A stretch of DNA of 64,000 nt from Mangifera indica (lineage: Eukaryota; Streptophyta; Magnoliopsida; Sapindales; Anacardiaceae). The stretch spans positions 2,393,830 through 2,457,829 of the forward strand of contig NC_058149.1 of assembly GCF_011075055.1 (NCBI RefSeq), read 5' to 3'. Below are positions 16,121 through 27,369 of this stretch, one piece after another; position 1 is the first letter of the stretch, and each line of letters opens with the position of its first letter. The notes below the pieces were generated by a model, which was not told the origin of the DNA, did not search any database, and saw only the letters and a program-made list of their open reading frames with translations. Both the position numbers and the translations under genes were made by a program.

Positions 16121-16513
16121 TAGTAGTTAAATAATGTATTGTATCGTATATCAAAAATCTAATTTACAATATCATATATCATATTGTATGATATACCTTT
16201 TAAAAATTAAAAAAATAAAATATTAATAAAATATTATAATTCAGATGTCATTATTTTTTAAAAATATCACAAACACCTTTAGCATTTTAAAAATTATCAT
16301 ATAGACCCCTAATACACTATATTTTCTCTAAAAAAAGTGTATTATTTTATATAGGTAATATGCATTGTATTGTAGGATACATATTATATCATATGATATA
16401 TTTACTGTATCGTATTAATTCGATATACCTTATGATACGTATCTTTTTTATCTATATCTTATCATATTGTAGGATATGATACGTATCATATATCGTAGGA
16501 TACTATTAACTAT
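16121..16513. mobile_element. 'GATAC'-rich foldback element
   Basis: Ends are imperfect complements: 'tagtagttaaat..gtatcgtatatc' at the left, 'gatacgtatc..gtaggatactattaactata' at the right. The right third is full of GATACGTATC-like palindromes. The same element lies at 18489-18883 (segmental copy) and, diverged and inverted, at 1912-2205 upstream of GDU. It is nested in the hAT-like foldback. Confidence 0.6.
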
Positions 16514-17499
16514 AGTTCAAACCGTAATCCAAACTGGATCAAATTGTATTTTTTCAATTTGGTTTCGTTTGAAAAATTTTCAAACCATTTTTTTTAGTTT
16601 GGTTTGAAAAATCTCTCAAACCGCAGCAAACTGGAGCATGCACGCCTTTATTGAGGAGTGAATTTGAGTCAAGTCAAACCTGAACACTGATCAGATTGAG
16701 TTTGGCTCACTTGATTGGTTGTTCTGTTTGCTAGAGAAATCGTCGAAAAGTTAGAGAAGAAGAAAAAGGATTGTTTGAGATTAAGAAGAGAAATCATCGA
16801 AAAGTTGTCAAAAAAACTACGAAAAAGGATTGTTAGAGATTAAGAAGAAAAATTGTCGACAAAGATAGAAAGTTTACAAAAAAGATGAATCTATCGATGA
16901 CTTTTGATGATTTGATTGAATCGAGATGGCTTTACTCGACCTTGAATTGGGACTAACCTTGCTCGATTGGCTCATTCGAACTGAACAATAATCCAAACTC
17001 AAGCAAGTGTTTGATAGGTGGATTTCAATTTGTATGAACCTAAATCTCTTATTTGATAGTGAGATGATAAAAATTAGTCTCTAATTAAGAAAAAATTTGC
17101 ATAATTTTCTTATGAATTAACTAGAACTACTATCTTAGATTTCTTTCTAAATCATTCCACCAATACCAGACTAGCTAGTGTTCCAAGTGGGAAATTTCAA
17201 TAGTCAATGAAAATGACAAGAGGCTTAATCATAATTAATCAAATTAATTTTAAGATTATGCCAAACCAAACCATAATGTGACATGTTGTGACATCTAATC
17301 ATATTATGATATATTATCATTTGAGCACAAAGTTGTGCACATCGTTTTATTGTTAATGTAATATTTGTTGAACTTGAAATGTAAGTATATGATTCAAATG
17401 CCGTTCTCTAATGGACCAAAGAAACTTTTGGAGATGATTTGAAATGTCCGTTACCAAAATTGGAAGAGAATTATGGATAATTAAAATAGGGAAAAATCT

Positions 17500-17627
17500 T
17501 GTTGTATTTTAGAGTGTTGATAACTAATAGTGTAGCAAAATTTAAAAATTTAAAAATAAAACAATCTTAAAAGCCCCAAACCAAAACACCCATTTTAGAT
17601 ATAAAATTCATGAACATGTCAAAACAT
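17500..17627 (-). mobile_element. 128-bp terminal fragment of an E1-family LTR
   Basis: Begins TGTTGTATTTTAGAGTGTTG exactly as the left LTR of element E1 does at 19869, and follows it for 128 bp before jumping to foldback sequence. It was created when the tandem duplication copied flank plus LTR end. It is not an independent insertion. Confidence 0.85.
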
Positions 17628-18427
17628 TTTAGTTTTTTAAACCTAAGGGGAAATGTGATAATGTTTTAGTTTTTTAATATTTTAATAATAATTTTACCCT
17701 TAATTCTAACAATGAATATTAATAGATGAATAAGTATTTAAATTTTTGAAAGTTAACAAATAGAAATTTGTCTTTTCACTAAACCTTGGGTGGGAAATAG
17801 TCCTTTGGCTTTTATTAAAATGGTTTTCTTGTGTTTTCAATTTAGATTGCCAAATAAGTCATGGAACAGCCAAATTAGAGTCCCTTTAGCCATTCCAAAT
17901 TAATAATTAATCCAGATTTACCTTCAATCCTTTCATTATTTGGTCCATATTTGACTAATATCACTAAATAAACAGGTATTATATGTGAGTAACTAACACT
18001 ACATACAAAGTACAAATACCGAGGTATTATTATATTATACTATTATGTTTTATTTTATTTCTAATTTAAAATCATATAATCATATAATAACACATTAACA
18101 TTAATATTCATTGTTGGTATATAAAACATTATTAAAAGTTGATGTCATTTTCAAATAGAGATAAAAGATTATATTCCTCACCGAATATGGTAAAGAAAGA
18201 TTAATTGAGCACACATGATTCATTGTCTAAGATCTAGTGCCAAACTCAAGAAGACTCATTGAGAAGTAGGGGTATGCATAATTCAGTTTAAACTATAAAA
18301 TCAAATCGAACCATTTAAAAATTATGATTTGGTTTGGGTTAGAATTTTCCAAATCATTTTTTTTTTTTAATTTGGATTGTGTTTTGAATGATTTTCAAAC
18401 TAAACCAAACCATAAATCGTATTTTTG

Positions 18428-18471
<44 letters not shown>

Positions 18472-19994
18472 TTAAAAGATTTAAATTATAGTAGTTAAAT
18501 AATGTATTGTATCGTATATCAAAAATCTAATTTACAATATCATATATCATATTGTATGATATACCTTTTAAAAATTAAAAAAATAAAATATTAATAAAAT
18601 ATTATAATTCAGATGTCATTATTTTTTAAAAATATCACAAACACCCTTAGCATTTTAAAAATTATCATATAGACCCCTAATACACTATATTTTCTCTAAA
18701 AAAGGTGTATCATTTTATATAGGTAATATGCATTGTATTGTAGGATACATATTATATCATATGATATATTTACTGTGTCGTATTAATTCGATACACTTTA
18801 TGATACGTATCTTTTTTATCTATATCGTATCATATCATAAGATACGATTCGCATCGTATATCATAGGATACTATTAACTATAGTTCAAACCGTAATCCAA
18901 ATTGGATCAAATTGTATTTTTTCAATTTGGTTTGGTTTGAAAAATTTTTCAAACCATTTTTTTTTAATTTGGTTTGAAAAATCTCTCAAACCACACCAAA
19001 CTGGAGCATGCACGCCTCTGTTGAGGAGTGAATTTGAGTCGAGTCAAACTTGAACACTGATCAGATTAAGTTTGGCTCACTTGATTGGTTGTTCTGTTCG
19101 TTAGAGAAATCATCGAAAAGTTAGAGAAGAAGAAAAAGGATTGTTTGAGATTAAAAAGAGAAATCATCGAAAAGTTGTCAAAAAAAGACAAAAAAGGATT
19201 GTTAGAGATTAAGAAGAAAAATTGTCGACAAAGATAGAAAGTTTACAAAGAAGATGAATCTATCGATGACTTTTGATGATTTGATTGAATCGAGATGGCT
19301 TGACTCGACCTTGAATTAGGACTAACCTTGCTCAATCGGCTCATTCAAACTGAACAATAATCCAAACTCGAGCAAGTGTTTGATAGGTGGATTTCAATCT
19401 GTATGAATCTAAATCTCTTCTTTGATAGTGAGATGATAAAAATTTGTCTCTAATTAAGAAAAATTTTGCATATTTTTCTTATGAATTAACTAGAACTACT
19501 ACCTTAGATTTCTTTCTAAATCATTCCACCAATACCAAACTAGCTAGTGTTCCAAGTGGGAAATTTCAATAGTCAATGAAAATGACAAAAGGCTTAATCA
19601 TAATTAATCAAATTAATTTTAAGATTATGCCAAACCAAACCATATTGTGACATGTTGTGACATCTAATCATATTATGATATATTATTATTTGAGCACAAA
19701 ATTATGTACATCGTTTTATTGTTAATGTAATATTTGTTGAACTTGAAATGTAAGTATATGATTCAAACACCCTTCTCTAATAGACCAAAGAAACTTTTAG
19801 AGATGATTTGAAATGTCCGTTACCAAATTTGGAAGAGAATTATGGATAATTAAAATGGGGAACAATCTTGTTGTATTTTAGAGTGTTGATAACTAATAGT
19901 GTAGTAGAATTTAAAATTTTAAAAATAAAACAATCTTAAAAGTCCTAAACCAAGACACCCATTTTACACATAAAATTCATGAACATGTAAAAGC
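17628..19994 (+). repeat. 2.5-kb tandem duplication, right copy
   Basis: Second copy of 15070-17627, starting with the right half of Mutator-type copy 2 (TIR end at about 17810) and running into the intact LTR of E1 at 19869. It lacks the 163-bp foldback of the left copy. Confidence 0.88.
18268..19020. mobile_element. hAT-like foldback element, duplicated copy
   Basis: Paralogue of 15704-16649 produced by the segmental duplication: same ends (AGGGGTATGCATAATTC.. / ..GCATGCACGCC) and flanking 'attgagaagt' / 'ttgaggagt'. It contains a (TA)n array (18428-18468) and the GATAC foldback (18489-18883) without the 163-bp insertion. Confidence 0.7.
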
Positions 19995-21582
19995 ATTCAT
20001 AGGGTATTTTAGAGTTATACCTGCATTGGTGGTTTCTTCAAACTTCATGTGGCTTAAGATAATACATTATCGATCCTTGAGAGGTAGTGACTTGGTATCC
20101 ATGTGAAGCATGAACACGAAAGAGGCAAACCCAGATGAAGAGGTTACTAGGGCTTTTTTGAGTGGAAACTTTGTGTTCACGAGATAAGTTGAGGAGTTAT
20201 GGGGCTAGGGTTTTGAAGATAAATCCCTATATTCATTTAAATGTGAATGCATGCCTTTATATCATAGGTAGAGTCTATGCATGACTAGAAGTCTAACCAC
20301 GCATGTCTTCTCCTCAAGATTCATGCACGACTGACACCACTTATATGTGTCGATTGACACATCACCTTATGCATGGTGCTATTTGGCACCATGCATGTTA
20401 TGGCTGGCACCTACTTTACCAACTTGCATGGCTAATTTGCATTATGCATAGTCGTACACTTGGTCAAAACATGGTTAAACTAGGTATTGTTAACCTTATC
20501 AAGTAACTTTAGTCCATTTGTGATCTCTCCTTCATCCCTAAACACTAGGATTGTCAATAAACAATCCTCACCTTTAAGTTCGATTTAATTCTTTTGTATG
20601 TGTAACCCATAAGCTCTATATCAAGCCAATAGTGTTTAGATTTTAGTTGAATTTAGGCACAGACCAAGGTTGGCCTCTAATAAGGTATCATGGCCATATG
20701 GATGACAAAGTGTCAACGGACATCTTTTAAGCTTTTACAATACCATAATTGCATGTAATTAAATCCTTTCATCAATCGATATCTCTCAAGGCGAAGATAT
20801 AAAAGTATGTCTATCTTAGTGGTTCTTCGATATAAATTGATACACATAGATGACTAACAATGATTAGGCTGCAACATTATTGCATTATGACCACATATTT
20901 AAACAATCATAGGGATGCCATTTAGTATTCTCATGTGAGATATCTTTTCTTGTGCTTAGGAGTGACAAATCTTGTATTGATTAATTATAGCCTTCATGTA
21001 TCTCATGATATGACTAATCACTACCTTTATGGTTACCTTAATTACGACAACATGTCAGATATCATCAAATCATACCGATCCTTACACGAGATGATCTAAC
21101 AACCTCAAGTCAAAGGATCACATGTGCCTGTGTTGTTCAGAAGATTTGTTCCATTGATATTGGTGCAACCATCTATATGAATATCCTCTGATTGGGTTAG
21201 CCTGGTGAGCACATTTATAATGTACACCTATGTATTACACTAAATTGTCTATAATAAATTTAACACTTGAAAACTATTATTACCATTCAGTTGGGTTACT
21301 CATCATTATGATAATTTTATCATCATCAGATTTGCCCTAGTTTATTGTAATGTCAAGATTATGAATGTTTCTAGAATGACCACTTAATATATGCATAAGG
21401 TTCATATGATCAATGGTCTGATCCCCTCGTCATAATTCTATCATTCTAAGGATATGTTATTCCTACAACGATATAAATAAATGACATATGAATTGAATAA
21501 CAATAAATCTTTATGAATAATTAATATAAAATTATAATTACAAATATCAAATGCAATTGGCTCTAGGGCATTTACCCTAACA
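19869..21582 (-). repeat. 3' LTR of E1
   Basis: In - strand sense it runs from TGTTAGGGTAAATGCCC (21582) to ..AAAATACAACA (19869). A TATAAAG box lies at 20255-20261, conserved as TATATAAAG in the 5' LTR at 27749-27757. Upstream of it are two perfect palindromes: ATGTGTC-gatt-GACACAT (20345-20362) and GCATGGTGC-6 nt-GCACCATGC (20371-20394). Confidence 0.85.
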
Positions 21583-21591
21583 ATCTCCTAC
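21583..21591 (-). other. Purine tract before the 3' LTR of E1
   Basis: Reads GTAGGAGAT on the - strand directly before TGTTAGGG, the expected position of the plus-strand primer. It is short and interrupted by pyrimidines. Confidence 0.6.
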
Positions 21592-21634
21592 TTGCATTAT
21601 AGCCAATCGGTCATACATTTAATATCAAATTCGG

Positions 21635-22300
21635 CTACATGTCTATCATGCTTTTGCTACTCAGAGGCTTTGTTAATGGGTCAACTAAATTGTCATTTGT
21701 ATCAATTCTTGCTATTTGTATGCCTCCTCTTTGAATGATCTCTTGGATCAGGTGATATCGTCTAAGTATGTGCTTAGACTTTTGATGAGACTGCGGTTCT
21801 TTTGCCTTAGTAATCACTCCATTGTTGTTGTAATAGAGCTCAATCGACTTGATAATGCTTGGAACAACTCTAAGTTCAATCACAAACTTCTCGATCTATA
21901 TAACTTTCTTTGTCATTTCTTAGAGGGTAATTTACTTGAACTCAATTGTATTAACAACTACTATATTTTGCTTGGAGCTTTTCTAGCTTATTGCATAACC
22001 ATTCAAACAAAATACAAACCTTGGTTGGGACACATTATCACCTCAATCATTTTAGAAACTGACATTATTGTAGTTTTTAATAGTGAGTTTAGAATCCCCT
22101 TTATAGACCAAGAACACATCTAGTGTTTCTTCTCTAGTACTTTATGTGTTCTTCATAGTTGTCTAGTGTTTTTCAGTTATATTAGATTGGTATATATTAC
22201 AAACGCGAAAAACATATAAGACATCATCCTTGTACATAGTATGACGTACATGATCGATCCTGTAGCTAAGCATATAAGATCCTACTTATCTTATCTCTCT
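21635..22300 (-). pseudogene. Ty1/copia RNase H region of E1
   Basis: The last 83 codons (21635-21883) read with copia RNase H features: YNNNGVITKAKEP, HQKSKHILRRYHLIQE, then DNLVDPLTKPL near the end. Upstream, up to about 22300, recognisable words (IPYAS-like, KYLRRT-like) are broken by several stops. No continuous frame remains. Confidence 0.8.
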
Positions 22301-22499
22301 CAGATTATGTACATGGACATATTTCTTATGAGAGATATACACCATGAGACATAAGCATGAATTCTTTCTTAGACTCTTCTATACTAAATCTAGTCAATAT
22401 CTTATCCATGTACATGTTTTAACTTAGGCCCAACAGTCTACGCTCTCTATCTTAGTAGATTTTAATTCCAAAAATATAAGTTATTTCTCCTAAGTCTTT

Positions 22500-23000
22500 C
22501 ATGAATAAACACTTAGATAACCAAACATTTATTGATTACAAGTTCGATATGTCATTTCCAATCATCAATATGTTGTTAACATACAATACCAAAAATGTAA
22601 TCACACTCCTTCTAACCTTTTTATACATATACGATTCATCTTTGTTTTTGACAAATCCAAATTCACAAATGACTTCATCAAAACAAATATTCCAACTCTT
22701 CGAAGCTTGCTTAAGTCCATAAATGGACTTTTATAGCTTGCATACCTTGTTTGATTGTCTAATAAAAACAAAAATATTGGTTTGCAACATATAGACATCC
22801 TTTACAAGGTTATCATTCAAGAAGATAGTCTTAACATCTGTCTGAAAGATTTTATAGTCATAATATGCAACTATAACAAGCATAATCCTAATAGACTTAA
22901 ACATAATGACTAGCAAAAAGGTTTCGTCATAGTTAATATGATGTCTGTGAGTGAAACCTTTGTTAACCAATCGTGTTTTATAGGTTTACATGTTACCTTT
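22500..23000 (-). pseudogene. Ty1/copia reverse transcriptase region of E1
   Basis: An open stretch at 22731-22970 carries the RT palm motif (..KSIRIMLVIVAYYDYKIFQTDVKTIFLND), with the first catalytic Asp present. The second active-site box, normally YVDD, reads YVNN (codons at 22572-22583), so both of its Asp are lost. Frames are interrupted between the boxes. Confidence 0.82.
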
Positions 23001-23276
23001 CATGTAAGTTTTCCTTTTGAAAACCCATTTGCACCTTATAGGTTTTACCCTTTTAAGTGCATCCACCAGTGTCTATACTTGGTTTTGGTACATAGAGTCC
23101 ATTTTAGATTTCATGACATCCAACTATTTTTCATAATTTGGACTTGAAACAACCTCATCATAAGTCTTAGGTTTGTCATCATGGATAACTAGTATATCAC
23201 CATGTTGAGTTAGGACAAAACCAAATCTCTTTAGCTTGTGATGTATTTGTGTGGATCTATGTAACTCTTGTGTACA

Positions 23277-24301
23277 TTAAGCTTGTTCCACCTGAGGTGA
23301 AGGAACTCCCTCATCATGATCAACCATTTGTGATGACACATCATTTTGTCTAAAATCTATGGTATCTTGTCTCTTATAGTATAGGAACTTTATCGAGTTC
23401 CACTCTCTTTTTACTGGTTCTTTTGAGAATGAATTCCTTCTCAAGGAACACATCGGTTTGAGTAACAAAAACCTTTTGTTCCTTCATGATGAAAATAATA
23501 TCCCTTAGTTTCTTTTAGGTACCTCATAAAGATATACTTTTTAGATTTAATGCTTAACTTATTCAAAGTCAATTTCTTGACATAAGCTTCACAATCCCAA
23601 ATACTTAAATAATCTAGATTGGGCTTTCACTAAATCCATAACTCATAAGGCTTTTTATCCACAAATTTAGATGGGACACGGTTTAGTGTATAGACAACAG
23701 TTTATAGGGTATAACCCTAGAAAGACATGGGCAAAATGGTAAAACTATTATGGACTTGATCATTTCTATTAAAGTTCTATTCCTTCGTTCATATGCACTA
23801 TTATGTTAAGGTATACAAGGAAAAGTGAGTTGTGATACTATCCAATTTTTCTTTAGGTATTCTTTGAATTCAACACTTAGATATTTATCTTTTTGATCAT
23901 TTAGGAGAATTTTAATATGTTTCCCAAGTTGCTTTTCCACTTCGTTCTTCAATTCTTTGAATTTATCAAAACATTTATACTTGTGTTTCATTAAAAAACA
24001 TATAACCATATCTACTAAAGTCATCAGTAAATGTGATGAAATCGACTTCCTAATATCTACTATACACTTTTATAGGCCCATACACATCATTGTGTATGAT
24101 CTCTAATAGTTTAGTCGCTCTTTCACTGTATCCAGTGAAAGGTGCTTTGGCCATCTTACCTAATAGGTATGATTCGCATTTATCATATGATTGAAAGTTA
24201 AATGATTGCAAGACTTTTTGTTCAAGAAGTCTTGACATATGTTTTGGTCCTATGTGGCCTAGCTTGTAATGCCATAGATATCTGGTGTTTAGTTCATTCA
24301 A
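23277..24301 (-). pseudogene. Ty1/copia integrase region of E1
   Basis: 24050-24301 carries the GAG-pre-integrase zinc-binding pattern (LWHYKLGHIGPKHMSRLL then C-x2-S/Y..) and the start of the catalytic core (LLEIIHNDVYGPI). 23806-24024 continues the core (CFLMKHKYKCFDKFKELKNEVEKQLG). 23277-23468 is the hydrophilic linker to reverse transcriptase. Stops and a frameshift near 24035 separate them. Confidence 0.8.
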
Positions 24302-25560
24302 TTTTAATTGTATATAATTTTACACATTGAGAATTTCGTTATCAAGTTTTAGAATGTATAAACCATTATGCAATTTAGTTGTTGGTTATATTACCACTAG
24401 CAATTGAAAATAAATATCTTTCTTTATCCAAAATAGACACAGAAACTAAGTTTCTAGAAATATTTTAACAATATTTTAATTTTAAAACTAGCTTAATGGG
24501 CAACCTAAGATAACAAACCTCTACTGCTAATGGAGCAATGAGTGCTCAATCTCCAACACGTAAGTTAACTTATTATTTGGCGAGTAATCTACTTTGCCAT
24601 AGTCCTTGCATACCAGAACAAATTTGAGAACTATATCCTATGTTTACAATCTAGGATGAATAAGGAGAATAGTTTATCTTAATGATAAAAATGCCTAAAG
24701 TAGAGGCTTCAGTTGCCTTCTTGTTCTTTAGAAAAGCTTTGCAATGTCTCCTCTAATGACCTACCTTGCCACAATAGAAACAAATAACTTTTCCCTTCCT
24801 TACACCACCTATCATATAGGCTAAATGGTGGTATCAAGTTACTTATTTGCTTTGGGCTTGGGCTTAGCCTTAACCTTGCCTTTGGCTTCGACCTTGACTT
24901 TAGGTGTTTAGGCTTCAACCACAAGCACATTAGCCAAAACCACCTTTTGTACCTCTTATTTAATAGTTCTAAGCATATATAACAACTTTTTAAGGAATTT
25001 CTCCTTTTCTTTTAGGTTAAAATTCATAATGAAATTAACCCATGACTTAGAGAGAGATTTTAGCACCAAGTTAATTACAAGCTTATTGTCTATGAAACAC
25101 AAGCCCATCAACAGCTTAATGTAGCCAATTATCTTGACCACATGAGGGCCAACTTATCCTTCTTTAAAGAGTTTGCAATCAAATAATGCACTTGACACCT
25201 CATATTGTCTAGACCCCATGTAAGTGCCATATAACTCTCGAAGGTGTGCAAGTATGGATTGCATATCCAATTCTTTATGTTATTTTTAAAGCTTAGGTGA
25301 CATGGAAGTCAATATGAGACACTAAATTCCATGGAGACATCAAGATACTTGTTAAAAGTATTGTTATCCTCTTGGGTGGCATTGAGATCAAGCTTAGTGG
25401 GTAACAACCCTTTAAGGATATACAATCTCTTCTTATAATGCAAAATAATTCGAATATTTCTGTACCAATTAGTGAAGTTGCTTCTAGTAAGCCTATTTTC
25501 TTTTTCAAGATGGATTGATACGTTGAGTTTGATATGGTGATTTTGTGATATACAATTTAC
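24302..25560 (-). pseudogene. gag and protease region of E1
   Basis: A CCHC zinc knuckle (CFYCGKVGH..RRHC, codons within 24741-24782) is visible with a stop inserted after the His. Upstream, 24956-25141 and 25293-25508 carry copia gag words in shifting frames; near 25440-25510 one frame reads NFTNWYRNIRIIL, the usual N-terminal gag motif. The protease between knuckle and integrase is unrecognisable apart from a hydrophobic 'VSRN' stretch. Confidence 0.7.
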
Positions 25561-27355
25561 AGATAAAAAAATTAATAATTTTATTTAATTATTAATGTTC
25601 ATTTTAATTATAGATTTAATTAATTAAAATGCTCCTATTATTTTCCATAAACCAATAGCCTTTACTGTTGTGCTATACAAGTTCTAATTAACTTCCTAGT
25701 GGGCCGAGATCGCTTCGCATTAATTCTCACATTTCTTTGGTGAACAAGTTCGAATTAATCAAATAGGTAAATTTCAAATTAATTACCAAAAACCCATGAC
25801 TTGAGCCAGATGTTAGCGTAACAAATCATGTGACCTTAAATGTGACTCTTGGTATCAATAGGGTGGATACTACATATCACATTGCATTGGCTAACGCATT
25901 CCCTGCTACATATCCCCTTACATCGACAAATACATTCCCTGTTCATATCTCTAATATACTTTACCTTCGCTTTAGTGAATAAATAAAATACATTAGTTAA
26001 GTTGGATCCAATATGATCAACTTTTAATTTTCTTTCTAGTAGAAGTATACCTTTTGCTTTGGTAAACAAGGTTCCAACGAACATGAGCTTAATTAGAGAG
26101 TCATATTAAAAGATACCAATTAAATCTTAGACTTAATATTCATATTGAGGGTTTTATTAATCACTCTCATCAAATTTTAGTCGCATGTTAGGTAATATTT
26201 ACAAAATAAAACCTATACATACATTCTATAACGTAAAAATAAAACATGTTAGTACATAACCATAACTAATGTCAAATCCCTTGGGCAAAGAGGAGTTTAA
26301 CTGGTTAACCTAGGTGAATTTTCATCTTCGAGTCTTCAAGCTTGTCATATCGTCTTCATTCTTCAATAATTATATGACTTTGTTTCCTTGTTATAAATTT
26401 CTAATAAAAAAAAACAATATAGTCTAAAGAATAATGGGTATAAAGACAGAGCGCACAAACTCAATTTAAAAATTACAACCCAAAAATAAAATAAATAAAA
26501 TAAAAATCCACATAGGTCCATTGACTGTGTACTAGACACCATACATACATACATCCATACATATACATATGAATTAAAAAAATTAAAATTTTAATCAAAT
26601 TACATGTTGGTCTTTAAAATTTTATAAAATCATAATGCAACCCCAAAACTCAAGAAAATCCCAATTCAATAAAACATAACTAAACTAATATTTTTAACTT
26701 TGATAAGCATGCAAGCAAAGTGTCTAGCCGTGCATATGACATACAAAAAAATTTTAGAAGCATGCATGGCTAGAAAACACAATAGAAAGCCATGGGACAT
26801 GACTGAAAACCAACCAAGGTGCACCGTTAGCACCATGTAAGGGCTTGGTTAGACAAAAGTTGTCCAACTATGCTCGACAACATGGTGTTGGGGAAGAGAG
26901 CCATTCGACACCCACCATGCATAGCTTGGTACTGGTCGTGCATGGTGGTTTTTTAAGGCATCAAAATTTTTAGTTTTTCTAGTGATAGAAAATCTTCTAG
27001 TTTTTAGGCATAGCACTTCATCGGGGTAAGAGAATACGACACGTAAACGTACTCAGACTAGTGACAACCTTTAAATCTTGCAACAACATGATTTAAGGGC
27101 AATTTCATGTAACAACATAAAACCTATGACATTTAACCTATTTGGAACTTGCATATATAAACAAAATTAAAAAAAAAAAACCATCACTCAATAATTTAAC
27201 ATAGTTTACATTATACATGATACTCAACAAATTGTGCAATAACGCAATTGCAACTCATCTTTACCAATTTTATTTAGTTTTGATTAATCTTAATTACATG
27301 CAATCAATCAAAACTAACTATAAGTATAATTTTTATGATAAATATGCTAAATGAT
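25561..27355 (-). other. Long untranslated leader of E1
   Basis: About 1.8 kb between the primer binding site and gag without coding features. Large parts align with the leader of E3 (61880-63776). It contains three copies of a CTTTGGTGAACAAG-like 14-mer (25735-25748, 25970-25983, 26057-26070, + strand notation), mirrored in E3. Confidence 0.65.
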
Positions 27356-27368
27356 GGCTCTGATACCA
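27356..27368 (-). other. Primer binding site of E1
   Basis: Reads TGGTATCAGAGCC on the - strand, complementary to the 3' end of plant initiator methionine tRNA. It is separated from the LTR end by one base. Confidence 0.92.
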
Positions 27369-27369
27369 C

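Larger units (their letters stand above)
15704..16649. mobile_element. hAT-like foldback element with nested insertions
   Basis: Starts AGGGGTATGCGTAATTCGGTTT and ends ..GCATGCACGCCTTT, imperfect inverted ends of the widespread plant 'aggggtgtgcat..cggttt' type that I associate with hAT-like non-autonomous elements. It is bounded by a 10-bp direct repeat ATTGAGGAGT (15694-15703 and 16650-16659), which contains an 8-bp duplication expected for hAT. Subterminal 'ggtttggttt' and 'aaaccaaac' words give the foldback. Inside lie a (TA)n array, a 163-bp foldback (15917-16079) and the 'GATAC' foldback (16121-16513). Confidence 0.7.
15070..17627 (+). repeat. 2.5-kb tandem duplication, left copy
   Basis: Near-identical to 17628-19994 over its whole length apart from indels, the largest being the extra foldback at 15917-16079. 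It begins inside the right half of Mutator-type copy 2 and ends inside a retrotransposon LTR (17500-17627). No gene is present. The words 'gattgtttgagattaagaagagaaatc' and 'gattgttagagattaagaagaaaaatt' (16769, 16830) are an internal direct repeat. Confidence 0.88.

Noticed and set aside
27356..27368. Possible tRNA gene at TGGTATCAGAG sites (also 47700 and 63779)
   Set aside because: Only the 3'-end complement is present, next to LTR ends; these are primer binding sites.
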